64,000 nucleotides of DNA, from contig NZ_CALPCP010000010.1 in assembly GCF_943192995.1 (NCBI RefSeq), positions 37,592-101,591 on the forward strand. The letters run 5' to 3'. Positions 34,675 through 42,874 of the stretch are shown here, one piece after another; the first letter of the stretch is position 1, and each line of letters begins with the position of its first letter. Origin of the DNA: Flintibacter muris. GTDB taxonomy: Bacteria; Bacillota; Clostridia; Oscillospirales; Oscillospiraceae. The position numbers and the translations under genes are program-made. The notes beneath the pieces are model-generated. The model was not told where the DNA came from. It saw only the letters and a list, made by a program, of their open reading frames with translations, and did not search any database.

Positions 34675-35214
34675 TTATTCAATATTCAATTCTATACTTC
34701 CTGTAAAATCTTCACATTCAATACCAATATAGTTGCTGCCACTTGACAATGTAATTGTTTCCTTATAAGTTCCATCTGTTTCAATCAAGCTAACTGGTTT
34801 TTCGCTTCCTGAAATCCAAAATACTTTAGCAGTACCACTGTCAACCTTTAGGACGCACTCTACAGTCAATTCATTTCCCTGCTCTCTTTCAACGTCAACA
34901 CCGCCAAACAGATATTCCGTTTTTGAAAAATCCTCATATTCGGCTGAATAAGTTCCGACGTAATTATCAATTCCTGTATTACGTTCCCCCTGCAAAGAAA
35001 ATTCAGAAGTTAAAACAGTGTTTCCACCAATTTCATTTAGCACATCCATGATGTCTAAAGCAGTATTTTTTGGAGTGTCGCCTACAGTGTCAGAAGCCAT
35101 ATCAAGTATCTTTTCCGTTCCGTCGGATAACGCTTGATAAATGCTATTGCAACCGGAAAGCGATAAAGCACTCACACATATTAGAATGATACAAAGTATT
35201 CTTTTTCCTGTCAT
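34675..35214 (-). CDS. Lipoprotein of the lantibiotic-immunity operon
   Basis: This 179-residue protein has a lipoprotein signal (KRILCIILICVSALSLSGCN, lipobox LSGC, C22). The mature part is acidic and beta-rich, with VLKVDSGTAKVFWISG and NYIGIECEDFTGSIELNIE at the end. SpaI/NisI-type immunity lipoproteins bind the lantibiotic outside the cell, and the position as last gene of an F-E-G transporter operon fits such a role. Sequence similarity to SpaI is not obvious, so this is inference from context. The start overlaps the upstream permease stop by 4 bases (ATGA). Confidence 0.75.
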   Translation of the reverse strand: MTGKRILCIILICVSALSLSGCNSIYQALSDGTEKILDMASDTVGDTPKNTALDIMDVLNEIGGNTVLTSEFSLQGERNTGIDNYVGTYSAEYEDFSKTEYLFGGVDVEREQGNELTVECVLKVDSGTAKVFWISGSEKPVSLIETDGTYKETITLSSGSNYIGIECEDFTGSIELNIE

Positions 35215-35969
35215 TGAATATCTCCTTTGCCTTTTATTTTTTGCGTTTTGCTCCTGTCATGTGCCAGAAGCAGCATAACCGCAGTTATAACAAGCATAAT
35301 CAGAAGCACAACAACGCACCGGAAAATATTATATGTGCCGGTTTCCATGCCATTTTGATAATTGATAAAACCAAGTCCTATCGTAACCGGGTAAAGACAG
35401 GACAAACCATGACCGGAAGCAAAAGTCCCTATAAAACCATAAAAAAATGCAAAAGCTACGCCTGTCATAAATGCCCCTGCCTTTTGTCCTGTAAATACAA
35501 TAATAGGAAGTACCGATATAAATACAAAGCAATTCATTCCAACCATTTGGATAAGCGATTTCATTATGCTGTTAAGAACAATTCCCTCATATCTGCAAAA
35601 AAGCGAAATGAGAGCAGTAAATAAAAGTTCCACGATCGCCAGAAAGACAGCAATCATTCCGCAGACAAATACCTTACCCAAAAGCAATCTTCGGAAAGAT
35701 ACCGGGATTGCCATTATATTTTTCAATGTGTCGTCTGTTCTTTCACGTTCGATCATATAACCCGCAATCAATACGATTGTTGCCGGAAAGATAAGCGAAA
35801 AGCTGTTCCATATTACATTATCTGAAAAACTGGAAAATGTCGGCGTTCCCGGCGTACCAATCTCCATAAAACAGGTTAGTAAAACAACAGACAGCATAGT
35901 TGCAATTCCAATCCAGATAACAGAGTATCGTTTTAATTTCCAGAGTTCTGTTTTTATGAGCCTTGCCAT
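35211..35969 (-). CDS. Lantibiotic-immunity ABC transporter permease (MutG/EpiG/SpaG type)
   Basis: This 252-residue protein has six membrane segments. It begins MARLIKTELWKLKRYSVIWIG, the signature start of these permeases, and has ERERTDDTLKNIMAIPVSFR between helices 2 and 3. With the second permease and the ATPase it removes lantibiotics from the membrane. It starts 3 bases after the preceding permease and overlaps the lipoprotein gene by 4 bases. AGGAAAGG lies upstream. Confidence 0.88.
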   Translation of the reverse strand: MARLIKTELWKLKRYSVIWIGIATMLSVVLLTCFMEIGTPGTPTFSSFSDNVIWNSFSLIFPATIVLIAGYMIERERTDDTLKNIMAIPVSFRRLLLGKVFVCGMIAVFLAIVELLFTALISLFCRYEGIVLNSIMKSLIQMVGMNCFVFISVLPIIVFTGQKAGAFMTGVAFAFFYGFIGTFASGHGLSCLYPVTIGLGFINYQNGMETGTYNIFRCVVVLLIMLVITAVMLLLAHDRSKTQKIKGKGDIQ

Positions 35970-35972
35970 TTC

Positions 35973-36773
35973 TTACACCAGCCTTTCCTGCTTTTTGTAT
36001 ATTTTGATAATCGCAAAATAAGAGATACCTCCAAGAATAAAAACGGTAAATACTACAATTCCTAATTTCAGAAAGTAGGGCTGCCAGTTTTCAAAAGCAG
36101 TTGTTCCCTGCTCAATCATTCTTGAAGCCTGCCAACGATAAATAATAGGCGTTGGTAAAATACTGGTAAGCACTTTCATTACTTGATTTTCTGATGTGAA
36201 TTGCCCTGTAAAAGCAAGGGAAAATCCAAACATTGTATAGAAGAATGTCAAAATAACTGCAAATATATAAGAGCGGTTAAATTTTACAATCGCAATTATA
36301 ATCGGAAGTGTACCCGTGGCATATAGAATAGCTGTAATAACAGCAATTACAAGTTTGTTCCAAATATTGCCCAAATCAGTTCCGGCTATTATCCCGCCGA
36401 TAATTGCAGAGAACAATGTTACACAAGTAAATAAAAGACTGATAAAGTATAATACTATGATTTTTGCAGTCGCAATTTCCCATGCCGAAACAGGAATAGC
36501 CATCAAATTTTTCAGAGTTGCATTATCTCTTTCCATGTAAAAGAGCATAGCCGCTATAATGCCAAGTATGCAGGGAAGCATGACAGGAATAGCTATACAA
36601 AAAAGCATATCATATAAGCCGTCAAAAGCGTTCAGATCGCCCACATTCCCTTTTAGCACAAGTGCTGTAAACGGGATAGGAAAAAGCAATGCAGAAAATA
36701 TTACAAAAAGGATAAACTTTTTCCGTTTCAATTTCCAAAACTCACACTTTACAAGATCAAGCAATTCCTTCAC
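35973..36773 (-). CDS. Lantibiotic-immunity ABC transporter permease (MutE/EpiE/SpaE type)
   Basis: This 266-residue protein has six membrane segments and the sister signature (MKELLDLVKCEFWKLKRKKF; MERDNATLKNLMAIPVSAWE). The two permeases share the pattern T/DNxTLKNxMAIPVS, showing an old duplication. The first 17 bases overlap the ATPase gene. It acts as half of the membrane channel that expels membrane-active peptides. Confidence 0.88.
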   Translation of the reverse strand: MKELLDLVKCEFWKLKRKKFILFVIFSALLFPIPFTALVLKGNVGDLNAFDGLYDMLFCIAIPVMLPCILGIIAAMLFYMERDNATLKNLMAIPVSAWEIATAKIIVLYFISLLFTCVTLFSAIIGGIIAGTDLGNIWNKLVIAVITAILYATGTLPIIIAIVKFNRSYIFAVILTFFYTMFGFSLAFTGQFTSENQVMKVLTSILPTPIIYRWQASRMIEQGTTAFENWQPYFLKLGIVVFTVFILGGISYFAIIKIYKKQERLV

Positions 36774-37680
36774 CCCCTGTTATACGCTTGAAATAATCTT
36801 CAAGGCTTTCTTCGCAGACATAGGCTTCTGATACGGTAAGTCCGTTTTCGACAAAGGCGGTTATAATTTCCCCAACTGAAATATCTAAATTATGCAGACG
36901 CATCTTGCAGTCGTCCTGTACGGTAAACTGCGTTTCATGGAAATTGCGTTCTAAAATCCTTGCCGCCTGTGTTGTACTGGAAACGGTAAAACGGATATGT
37001 CTGCTGCTCTTTGCTTCCAGCTCTGCAAGGCTTTCTTCCTCCAATAATGCGCCGTGGTCGATAATTCCTATATCATCAGCCAGCAATGCAATCTCGGAAA
37101 GAATATGGCTGGAAATCAATATTGTTTTCCCTCTTTCAGTACAGAGGCCACGGATAAAAGAGCGCACTTCCGCAATTCCAATCGGGTCAAGTCCGTTAAT
37201 CGGTTCGTCCAAAATCAAAAGCTCCGGGTCGTGCATAATGGCAAGGGCAATCGCCAATCGCTGCTTCATGCCAAGGGAATATTGGGAAAACAGTTTTTTG
37301 TCTTTATAGGGAAGCCCCACTAAATCAAGCGCATTTTTAATTGCATTACGGTTCGGCACTCCCCGCAGGGTTGCAAAAATGCGTAGGTTTTCTGTGGCAG
37401 TCAAGTTCGGGTAAAATCCGGGGGATTCAATCAGACTGCCAATCCGGGGCAACAGCTTTTTCTCATTTGTCCGTAAAGGCTTTCCCCAGATTGTAACTTC
37501 CCCGGAAGTGGGCTGTGTCAGCCCAAGCAGCATTTTCATGGTCGTTGTCTTTCCGGCTCCGTTTCTGCCAAGCAGACCGTAGATGCGTCCTTGCCTTACA
37601 TGGATATTCAAATCCGCAACGCTTTTTTGTGTTCCGTATTGTTTGGTAAGTTTTTTTGTTTCGATTACATATTTGCTCAT
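36757..37680 (-). CDS. Lantibiotic-immunity ABC transporter ATPase (MutF/EpiF/SpaF type)
   Basis: This 307-residue ATPase has Walker A GRNGAGKTT (about 38-46), signature YSLGMKQRLA and Walker B LLILDEPINGLDP. The IxGLLGxNGAGKTTTMKMLLG run and the QYSLGMKQRL signature are typical of the BcrA/SpaF group that protects against bacitracin or lantibiotics. A C-terminal domain of about 90 residues follows. AAGGAGG precedes ATG 37680. It is first in a four-gene operon controlled by the adjacent RR-HK pair through the repeats at 37717-37749. Confidence 0.92.
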   Translation of the reverse strand: MSKYVIETKKLTKQYGTQKSVADLNIHVRQGRIYGLLGRNGAGKTTTMKMLLGLTQPTSGEVTIWGKPLRTNEKKLLPRIGSLIESPGFYPNLTATENLRIFATLRGVPNRNAIKNALDLVGLPYKDKKLFSQYSLGMKQRLAIALAIMHDPELLILDEPINGLDPIGIAEVRSFIRGLCTERGKTILISSHILSEIALLADDIGIIDHGALLEEESLAELEAKSSRHIRFTVSSTTQAARILERNFHETQFTVQDDCKMRLHNLDISVGEIITAFVENGLTVSEAYVCEESLEDYFKRITGGEGIA

Positions 37681-37706
37681 TGCGAAACCTCCTTTTCATA
37701 TTTGCT

Positions 37707-37749
37707 ATTCTATCACGCTAACCTTGCCAAAACCTTGCCGAAACCTTGC
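37707..37749 (-). promoter_or_regulatory. Response-regulator site and promoter of the immunity operon
   Basis: Three direct 11-bp repeats, each containing AACCTTGC on the plus strand (37717-37727, 37728-37738, 37739-37749), end 4 bases before a -10 box TAGAAT (37707-37712, minus strand). There is no good -35, as expected for an activator-dependent promoter. An 11-bp period is one helical turn and typical for OmpR-family regulators. Confidence 0.7.
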
Positions 37750-37806
37750 TTTTTTCATGCTTTTACAGTTAAGCGAAATTTGACAAACTGAAAAATCCCC
37801 GTATTA

Positions 37807-38730
37807 TTACAGGGATTTCGGAAGTAATAAGGTAAATGTAGTCCCCCTATCGGGAGTGCTATCAACGGTGATTGTTCCCTTGTGAGCAGCTACAAGTTCT
37901 TTTACGATTGATAAGCCTAATCCATTTCCACCGGCAGACCGTGACTGATCGCATTGGTACATTCTTTCAAAAATATGTGGTAGGTGATCGGAAGATATTC
38001 CTTTTCCATTATCTGTTATAGTGATTTTAGCTTGCAGATTATCTTCAAAAACATGGAATACTATTTTACTTCCTTTGCTATGGATAAGAACATTCTGCAA
38101 CAGATTGTTGAGGATGCGGCTATAAGCGTTTGCATCTATACGCATAAGGTATTCCGTTTCCGGAATATCAAATTCATATCCAAAATTACTGTTTTCTAAA
38201 ACAGGAATCCAGTCAACGATAATATTCCGTGATAACTCGTTTAGGTCTAAAACTTCAAAATGAAAAATCTGTTCCCCGGAGTCCAGTTTTACCCATTCAA
38301 AAAGGTTCTCCACAAAATGTTTCAGATAATCCGCTTTTTCAAATGCGACATGAACATATTCGTCTTTTTCTTCTCCTGCAACGATCTTACATTCTATTGC
38401 TTCCAAATAACCAACCAAAGAAGCAAGGGGAGTTTTTACATCATGGGAAATACTTGTCATTAACCGTTTATATGCCTGTTCAGATTGTTTTTGCTTGATG
38501 AGCTGCGTTTGGCTGTTCATTGCAATATCGTTTATACCATAGCAGATTTTTCTTGTCATATCGTTCTTTTTAGTCAGCATACGGCGGTTTAAATTCCCGG
38601 ATTTTATATCTTCAAGGGCTTCTTCGATAATAGATAATTGCCCCTGTACACGCCTAAGTTTTGATATAAGAAACAAAATAAATAAAAGTGTAAAGGAAAA
38701 CGCAATCAATAAAAGCAGATTAACATTCAT
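37807..38730 (-). CDS. Sensor histidine kinase of the immunity module
   Basis: This 307-residue kinase starts at ATG 38730 with GGGAGG 6 bases upstream, inside the end of the response-regulator gene. One membrane segment (residues 1-24) is followed by a short linker without a sensor loop, then the H-box SISHDVKTPLASL and the ATPase domain with DNGKGISSDHLPHIF and GGNGLGLSIVKEL. The lack of an extracellular domain means it senses the peptide in the membrane or through the transporter (family inference). It is co-transcribed with the upstream regulator. Confidence 0.9.
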   Translation of the reverse strand: MNVNLLLLIAFSFTLLFILFLISKLRRVQGQLSIIEEALEDIKSGNLNRRMLTKKNDMTRKICYGINDIAMNSQTQLIKQKQSEQAYKRLMTSISHDVKTPLASLVGYLEAIECKIVAGEEKDEYVHVAFEKADYLKHFVENLFEWVKLDSGEQIFHFEVLDLNELSRNIIVDWIPVLENSNFGYEFDIPETEYLMRIDANAYSRILNNLLQNVLIHSKGSKIVFHVFEDNLQAKITITDNGKGISSDHLPHIFERMYQCDQSRSAGGNGLGLSIVKELVAAHKGTITVDSTPDRGTTFTLLLPKSL

Positions 38731-38731
38731 G

Positions 38732-39433
38732 TTATGCCTCCCTGTTAAAACGATAGCCCACGCCACGGACGGTTAAAATATAAAAAGGGTGTTCCGGGTC
38801 TGGTTCAATTTTTTTCCGTAATTTGCTGATAAAAGACATGATATTGCTGTCATCAAAAGCATATTCTTCCTCCCATACATGGGTATAAATCTGTTTCTTC
38901 GTAAATACTTTCCCCTTGTTCGCTGCAAGAAAGGAAAGCAGATCAAATTCTTTTCCTGTAAGTTCCACTTGTACGTCATTCATAAAAACAAGACGGTTAA
39001 GATTATCAATCGTCATTCCCTGAAACACCATACAATCCGTTTCGGTGCTGGAAATTGGATTGAGCAGGGTATAACGCCGGATAAGGGAATTTACACGCGC
39101 CATAAGCTCGTTAATGCTAAATGGCTTTGTCAGATAATCGTCTGCCCCCATTCGTAAGCCGGACACTTTATCTTCCTCGTCGCTTTTAGCGGTGAGCATA
39201 AGGACGGGAACATTGCTTGTCTGTCGTATTTGCTGCAACACTTGAAATCCGTCTAAATCGGGCATCATAATATCAAGAATGATAAGTGAACAGGTATTTT
39301 TGTTTTCACCCAATATATGCAAGCCCTCTATGCCACCGCTTGCGACAACCGCAGCAAGGTTTTCCTGCTCTACGCATTTTTTCATAAGTGCGCAAAGTTC
39401 TTTATCATCATCAATAATTAAAACTTTATTCAT
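38732..39433 (-). CDS. OmpR-family response regulator of the immunity module
   Basis: This 233-residue protein has a receiver domain (DDD near the start, phospho-Asp in LIILDIMMPDLDG, K in LTKPF) and a winged-helix output (about 135-230, ending FYILTVRGVGYRF). It likely binds the 11-bp repeats before the transporter operon. The ATG overlaps the end of the HTH gene by 8 bases. It is followed after one base by the kinase gene. Confidence 0.92.
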   Translation of the reverse strand: MNKVLIIDDDKELCALMKKCVEQENLAAVVASGGIEGLHILGENKNTCSLIILDIMMPDLDGFQVLQQIRQTSNVPVLMLTAKSDEEDKVSGLRMGADDYLTKPFSINELMARVNSLIRRYTLLNPISSTETDCMVFQGMTIDNLNRLVFMNDVQVELTGKEFDLLSFLAANKGKVFTKKQIYTHVWEEEYAFDDSNIMSFISKLRKKIEPDPEHPFYILTVRGVGYRFNREA

Positions 39434-39623
39434 GTTTTTTCTTCCTTTCTGCTTTCAAGCGGGCATCTGTTGGTTTCTCTGCGTCCTTTGGTATCAGCCA
39501 TAGCCGACTAAATTTTGCCACGCCCGGTATGCGGTTTTCCTCGCATAGCTTTTGCACTCGTCTTTCTGAAATGCCCCATTTCTTCGCCGCTTCCGGGGCA
39601 GAAATATACTCTAACATCTTCAT
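39426..39623 (-). CDS. Excisionase-like HTH protein (65 aa)
   Basis: This 65-residue protein (MKMLEYISAPEAAKKWGISE, then RRVQKLCEENRIPGVAKFSR and WLIPKDAEKP) is a MerR/excisionase-type winged helix that reads DNA as a monomer. It starts the HTH-RR-HK transcription unit and overlaps the regulator gene. It could be the excisionase-like factor missing next to int, or a local regulator. Homologues next to two-component genes are frequent in Clostridial mobile elements (recollection). Confidence 0.75.
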   Translation of the reverse strand: MKMLEYISAPEAAKKWGISERRVQKLCEENRIPGVAKFSRLWLIPKDAEKPTDARLKAERKKKHE

Positions 39624-40181
39624 TCACCTTTGCTTCCTATAAGTTCTATCGCCATAATTATATACGGTTATCCGAATAAATTCAAGAAATTAAATAGTAC
39701 TTGGCATTTTCCAAACTTCTTTGTAGAAAGGATTAAAAAAACTTTTTAAAAGATTTTTCTCAAAGATTCGTTAGAATTCACCTTGTACGGTGTTGTAGGT
39801 AATGAGAGAATTACCAAGAGGGTTTGGGATACTTCCCAACAAGCAAATCTGTCCGGCAAGCTATACGGGCGGACAGATTTACGGAAAAGGGTACTCTTTT
39901 CCTATGCTTGCTCCGAAACTTATTTTTCTTTCCGCAAAGTAAAATCACACTTCCTGTCCTATCCTGTTTGAAAAAACATAACCGCTAATCTTGTTGCTGA
40001 TTTTCTGATAAATTTCAAGTTGGCTCTGTATACCGTTTCTTTTCACTTCCATTCCGATAACTGTGTTGTTCCCTGTTAGACGAAGAAGGGTAAGGTGGCT
40101 GAACGGATAGGAAGGGAAAGGAAAAGATTTTTTATATCTTTATTTGGTAAATCAGTATTTTATATATCTTTATTTATTTGC

Positions 40182-40241
40182 ATTGGATTTTCCGACGTCG
40201 GATTAGCCGATGTCGGAAAATCCAATATCGGCTAATCCAAC
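40182..40241. repeat. Array 1 of four 15-bp palindromic units
   Basis: Four abutting units: ATTGGATTTTCCGAC, GTCGGATTAGCCGAT, GTCGGAAAATCCAAT, ATCGGCTAATCCAAC. Each fits RTnGG-N5-CCnAY and is itself a palindrome. An AT-rich tract (TATATATCTTTATTTATTTG) lies just before. The stretch 39624-41195 has no convincing gene; this array and its partner are its main content. Confidence 0.8.
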
Positions 40242-40560
40242 ACCAGCGACAGGAATTATATGCCACTCAAAGGGGGTGTTGTAATAACATGGGGTATGTT
40301 GCCCCTCGTTAGAATCCTGTTTCTCGGCGTTTTAAGCGGTCATAGAGCCTTGAAAGCGGTCGGGGTAAGGGATTTATACTCTAACCCCCGAAAATGGCGT
40401 TCTATTGCGTAACAAAACATAAAAGGCAAGTTAAAGTCAATTTCGGTATAGCCGTTTCTTTTCGTTTCCGTTCCTCCACTGGAAAGGATAGGAATGGAAT
40501 GGGTAATTGATAGAATCAGTATTTAATTTATCTTTACTCTATATATCTTTATTTAATTGC

Positions 40561-40620
40561 GTTGGATTTTCCTACGTAGGTTTTTCCAACGTTGGATAAT
40601 CCAATGTAGGTAAATCCAAC
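40561..40620. repeat. Array 2 of four 15-bp palindromic units
   Basis: Units GTTGGATTTTCCTAC, GTAGGTTTTTCCAAC, GTTGGATAATCCAAT, GTAGGTAAATCCAAC abut without gaps. They follow a similar AT-rich tract (TATATATCTTTATTTAATTG). Array and flanks lie inside two tandem, diverged copies of a unit of roughly 370 bp (about 40020-40440 and 40441-40825), each ending TTCTATTGCGTAACA. Confidence 0.8.
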
Positions 40621-40954
40621 ATAGGCAGTTGAAATGCAGAGCCGCTATATATCGCACTTGGTAAGCTGTTTTGTACTGACACCCTTTTGAGAGGGATAGA
40701 TTGTTACGCAATAGAAGCCTTTTTCCCCTTGATTTAAGCGGCTTGCAGAAACGAAAAAAGCAGAGGTAAGGGAATTATACTCTGCCCCTTGAAAACGGTG
40801 TTCTATTGCGTAACATTGGAGATGAAAAACAGCATTTCTTTTCCCCACGTTTTGCGGAGCAAAGAAATGCTGTCATGGTAAAGATTTTCTGTAAGTTGTC
40901 CTATCCGTGTGTTTGGTTCTTGTGGTTGTGCATATCAAGACTTTTTCCGTAAAA

Positions 40955-40976
40955 GTAGTAAATTGGTAGTAAATTC
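40955..40976. repeat. Right integrase-arm repeats (DR2-like)
   Basis: GTAGTAAATT and GTAGTAAATTC are 11 bases apart, matching the left pair at 32060-32079. Finding them at both ends outlines the Tn916-like unit. Confidence 0.6.
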
Positions 40977-41050
40977 AGTTGCTTGTATTTATAAAAGTGC
41001 CTGTTTTTAAGGCTTTTCAGAGATAATCAATAGTTTTCATCCAAAATAAT

Positions 41051-41096
41051 GCGGAGTGTCCCACAAGGATACTCAAATCCTATAAGGACACTCCGC
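41051..41096. repeat. Inverted repeat beyond the right end of the Tn916-like unit
   Basis: GCGGAGTGTCC (41051-41061) pairs with GGACACTCCGC (41086-41096), with an inner AGGAT...ATCCT. It lies 100 bases after the stop of the DUF4062-like gene on the minus strand and could terminate it, though no T-tract follows. Confidence 0.45.
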
Positions 41097-41195
41097 ATGG
41101 TCCGAGTGTAATTATAGGACTTCAAGAAAGTCAATCATACTAATGGTTTGAAAGCTGTTAGCAAGAGGTTTATCTGCTTTTTTCAATGGTATGTT

Positions 41196-42314
41196 CTAAC
41201 CGTTTTTATTGCTTTCTTCAAGTGTACTGTTAATAACACGAAAGACACGATAATAATATGGCCCTGAGCAAAGTAACGCATATACTTCCTTCATTTTATC
41301 TGGGTCTTGTAGGTATGGATGTATTTTATTGATTTCCTCATGTATTAAGAATCTGATAGTGTTAATATTCATTCCAGAACTTTTAAGCGTTTGAGAAAAT
41401 GCATCTACCACAATATTGGCATCCTCTACACTAACATCTTCTGGTGCAGTATCATGTTCTGTGGAAAGTTCTACTTGCTGTTCATACATCTCATTTAATG
41501 CCGTCAAGAAAGCCATAACATGATCTCTACGTTTTGGATTTTTTCCTTTATCTACATCAATCTTTACATATTTTGCAATTAATAAGCAAACTGTTTTAGC
41601 TTCAGCTTTTTCTGTTTCTTCTACTATTTGCTGATATTCGGCTTTAGAATCTTTTAATACTTCTTTGCCAACAGCATCCAATATTTTATCCATTTTTTCC
41701 ATCAATACATTCATATTATTAACGGTATCTCTTAGTTGTTCAATTTCCTTTTGTTCTTTTATTGAGGCCAGGTATGTTTTAAACATATCTGCCCATTGCT
41801 TACTGAGAAAGTCTTTTATATCTGATACTTTGTCAAATTCGGTAATAGATATCTGTTTTATTGATCTTATTTCACGTATAAAGCGGAATACATTTATATG
41901 TTTTGTAGCCTTGAATTTTACTTGGCATTCTCCTGAGTCGATTTCTTTAGAATTCAAGTCATAGATTCCGTATTCTGCAAATACGTTGCGGTCAACAAAA
42001 ACAAAAAAGGGAACTCCTTCTTCAACGCCTTTTTGAAACTCACGCCGTGTTATGGATACGAATTCTTGAAATCCATCAGGTGTTTCTCCAGTTGCGGGAC
42101 TTCCATAATTTCCACCGATAATAAGAAGTGCCATATCGGCATTTTCCATTGACTTATAACACGAATCATCTAGGCTTGTGAGTGGATTATATCCAATATC
42201 ACCATCTTCAAATAGAATAGGTTCAAAATCGTGAGCTTTGATATAGTTTGCTAAATCTTCACGGATATACTTTAAATCATAGAAAGTTGAGCTAACAAAA
42301 ATCCTGGGTTTCAT
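41196..42314 (-). CDS. DUF4062-domain protein, possible defence gene
   Basis: This 372-residue protein begins MKPRIFVSSTFYDLKYIRED, the hallmark of DUF4062 (an alpha/beta fold with resemblance to TIR-like domains). DMALLIIGGNYGSPA and EFQKGVEEGVPFFVFVDRNV follow within residues 60-115. A coiled coil (about 175-245) and a helical C-terminal region of unknown type complete it. There is no membrane segment. Proteins with this domain occur as N-terminal sensors/effectors in NTPase and anti-phage genes (family knowledge, loosely recalled). The gene is AT-rich, stands alone in a mobile region and has no partner ATPase. Its role is unproven. Confidence 0.7.
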   Translation of the reverse strand: MKPRIFVSSTFYDLKYIREDLANYIKAHDFEPILFEDGDIGYNPLTSLDDSCYKSMENADMALLIIGGNYGSPATGETPDGFQEFVSITRREFQKGVEEGVPFFVFVDRNVFAEYGIYDLNSKEIDSGECQVKFKATKHINVFRFIREIRSIKQISITEFDKVSDIKDFLSKQWADMFKTYLASIKEQKEIEQLRDTVNNMNVLMEKMDKILDAVGKEVLKDSKAEYQQIVEETEKAEAKTVCLLIAKYVKIDVDKGKNPKRRDHVMAFLTALNEMYEQQVELSTEHDTAPEDVSVEDANIVVDAFSQTLKSSGMNINTIRFLIHEEINKIHPYLQDPDKMKEVYALLCSGPYYYRVFRVINSTLEESNKNG

Positions 42315-42404
42315 ATTCTTACGACCTTTCCCAAAGTATTAATAACTAAATAATATCAGATTTTTTTACAAAAGACAAGCCTATGTGACACAATTAAACA
42401 CACA

Positions 42405-42500
42405 GACAGCGCCGCTGGCGTCGCTGTCCCAGCAAGTATGTCATTTGGTAGCACAAATGACCCTTGTTGGGTGTGTAACCCCCAAACCCCCAGCCAAATA
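42405..42500 (+). other. Candidate oriT of the outer element
   Basis: Upstream of mobC lie a GACAGCG...CGCTGTC stem (42403-42428 area) and a perfect GTCATTTG-GTAGCA-CAAATGAC hairpin (42440-42461), followed by CCTTGTTGGGTGTGTAACCC. Hairpins directly before a relaxosome gene are typical of transfer origins. Confidence 0.55.
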
Positions 42501-42557
42501 ATATCGCGTCACTATGAAAAAATGAAATCCCACAATGAGACACAAAAGGAGGACACC

Positions 42558-42866
42558 ACGAGAAAACGAAACCGACACATCAGTGTATGGATGGATGAGA
42601 GTGAGTACCAGCATTTGAAAAAGCAGGCGGACAATGCAGGGCTGAGAATTGATCCGTTTATCCGAAATCTTGTTGCAGGAATTGAACTCCGTCCACGACC
42701 GCCTGAAACTTATGCCGCTCTTTTACGGGAATTGTCAGCCATCGGCAACAATGTCAATCAGATCGCATATTGGGCCAACGCTCAAAAGAGCATTTCGGAG
42801 GCCGATATGCAGTCAGCTATTGCTTTGGTCAGAAAAACGTGGCAGTTGGTTAAAGACACACTATAA
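42558..42866 (+). CDS. mobC: Relaxosome protein MobC, with an ACG start
   Basis: The protein (RKRNRHISVWMDESEYQHLK...) is a MobC-type ribbon-helix-helix accessory protein that helps a relaxase nick oriT. Residues LRELSAIGNNVNQIAYWAN are the conserved MobC C-terminal box. The best ribosome site, AAAAGGAGG, is followed after 5 bases by ACG AGA AAA CGA AAC, exactly where homologues begin MRKRNRH. An upstream in-frame ATG (42522) lacks a ribosome site and would place the AAAAGGAGG site inside the gene. I therefore give ACG as the likely start (102 aa). No relaxase gene follows; the sequence goes straight into a large structured region. Confidence 0.75.
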   Translation, partial: TRKRNRHISVWMDESEYQHLKKQADNAGLRIDPFIRNLVAGIELRPRPPETYAALLRELSAIGNNVNQIAYWANAQKSISEADMQSAIALVRKTWQLVKDTL

Positions 42867-42874
42867 AGGGTCAT

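Larger units (their letters stand above)
31972..41018. mobile_element. Compact Tn916-like integrative element (approximate limits)
   Basis: The unit holds a Tn916-type integrase at the left, its HTH/sigma gene pair, a two-component-controlled lantibiotic-immunity transporter, an excisionase-like HTH gene and two palindrome arrays. Paired GTAGTAAA repeats resembling the Tn916 integrase arm sites lie at both ends (32060-32079 and 40955-40976). Similar 20-base segments GCCTGTATTTCCGGGCTTTT (31972) and GCCTGTTTTTAAGGCTTTTC (40999) may mark the ends. No conjugation genes are present, so it could move only with help. The exact ends are inferred. Confidence 0.55.

Noticed and set aside
40020..40825. 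Possible CRISPR array in the repeat-rich region
   Set aside because: The repeats are abutting 15-bp palindromes and two long tandem units, without unique spacers of constant length and without cas genes.
40645..40848. 67-residue minus-strand frame in the repeat region
   Set aside because: It lies within the tandem ~370-bp repeats, has no ribosome site and is not kept in the sister repeat.
42438..42557. Longer MobC with start at 42438 or 42522
   Set aside because: The added residues cover the oriT hairpin, have no ribosome site and do not look like MobC; the AAAAGGAGG site points to 42558.
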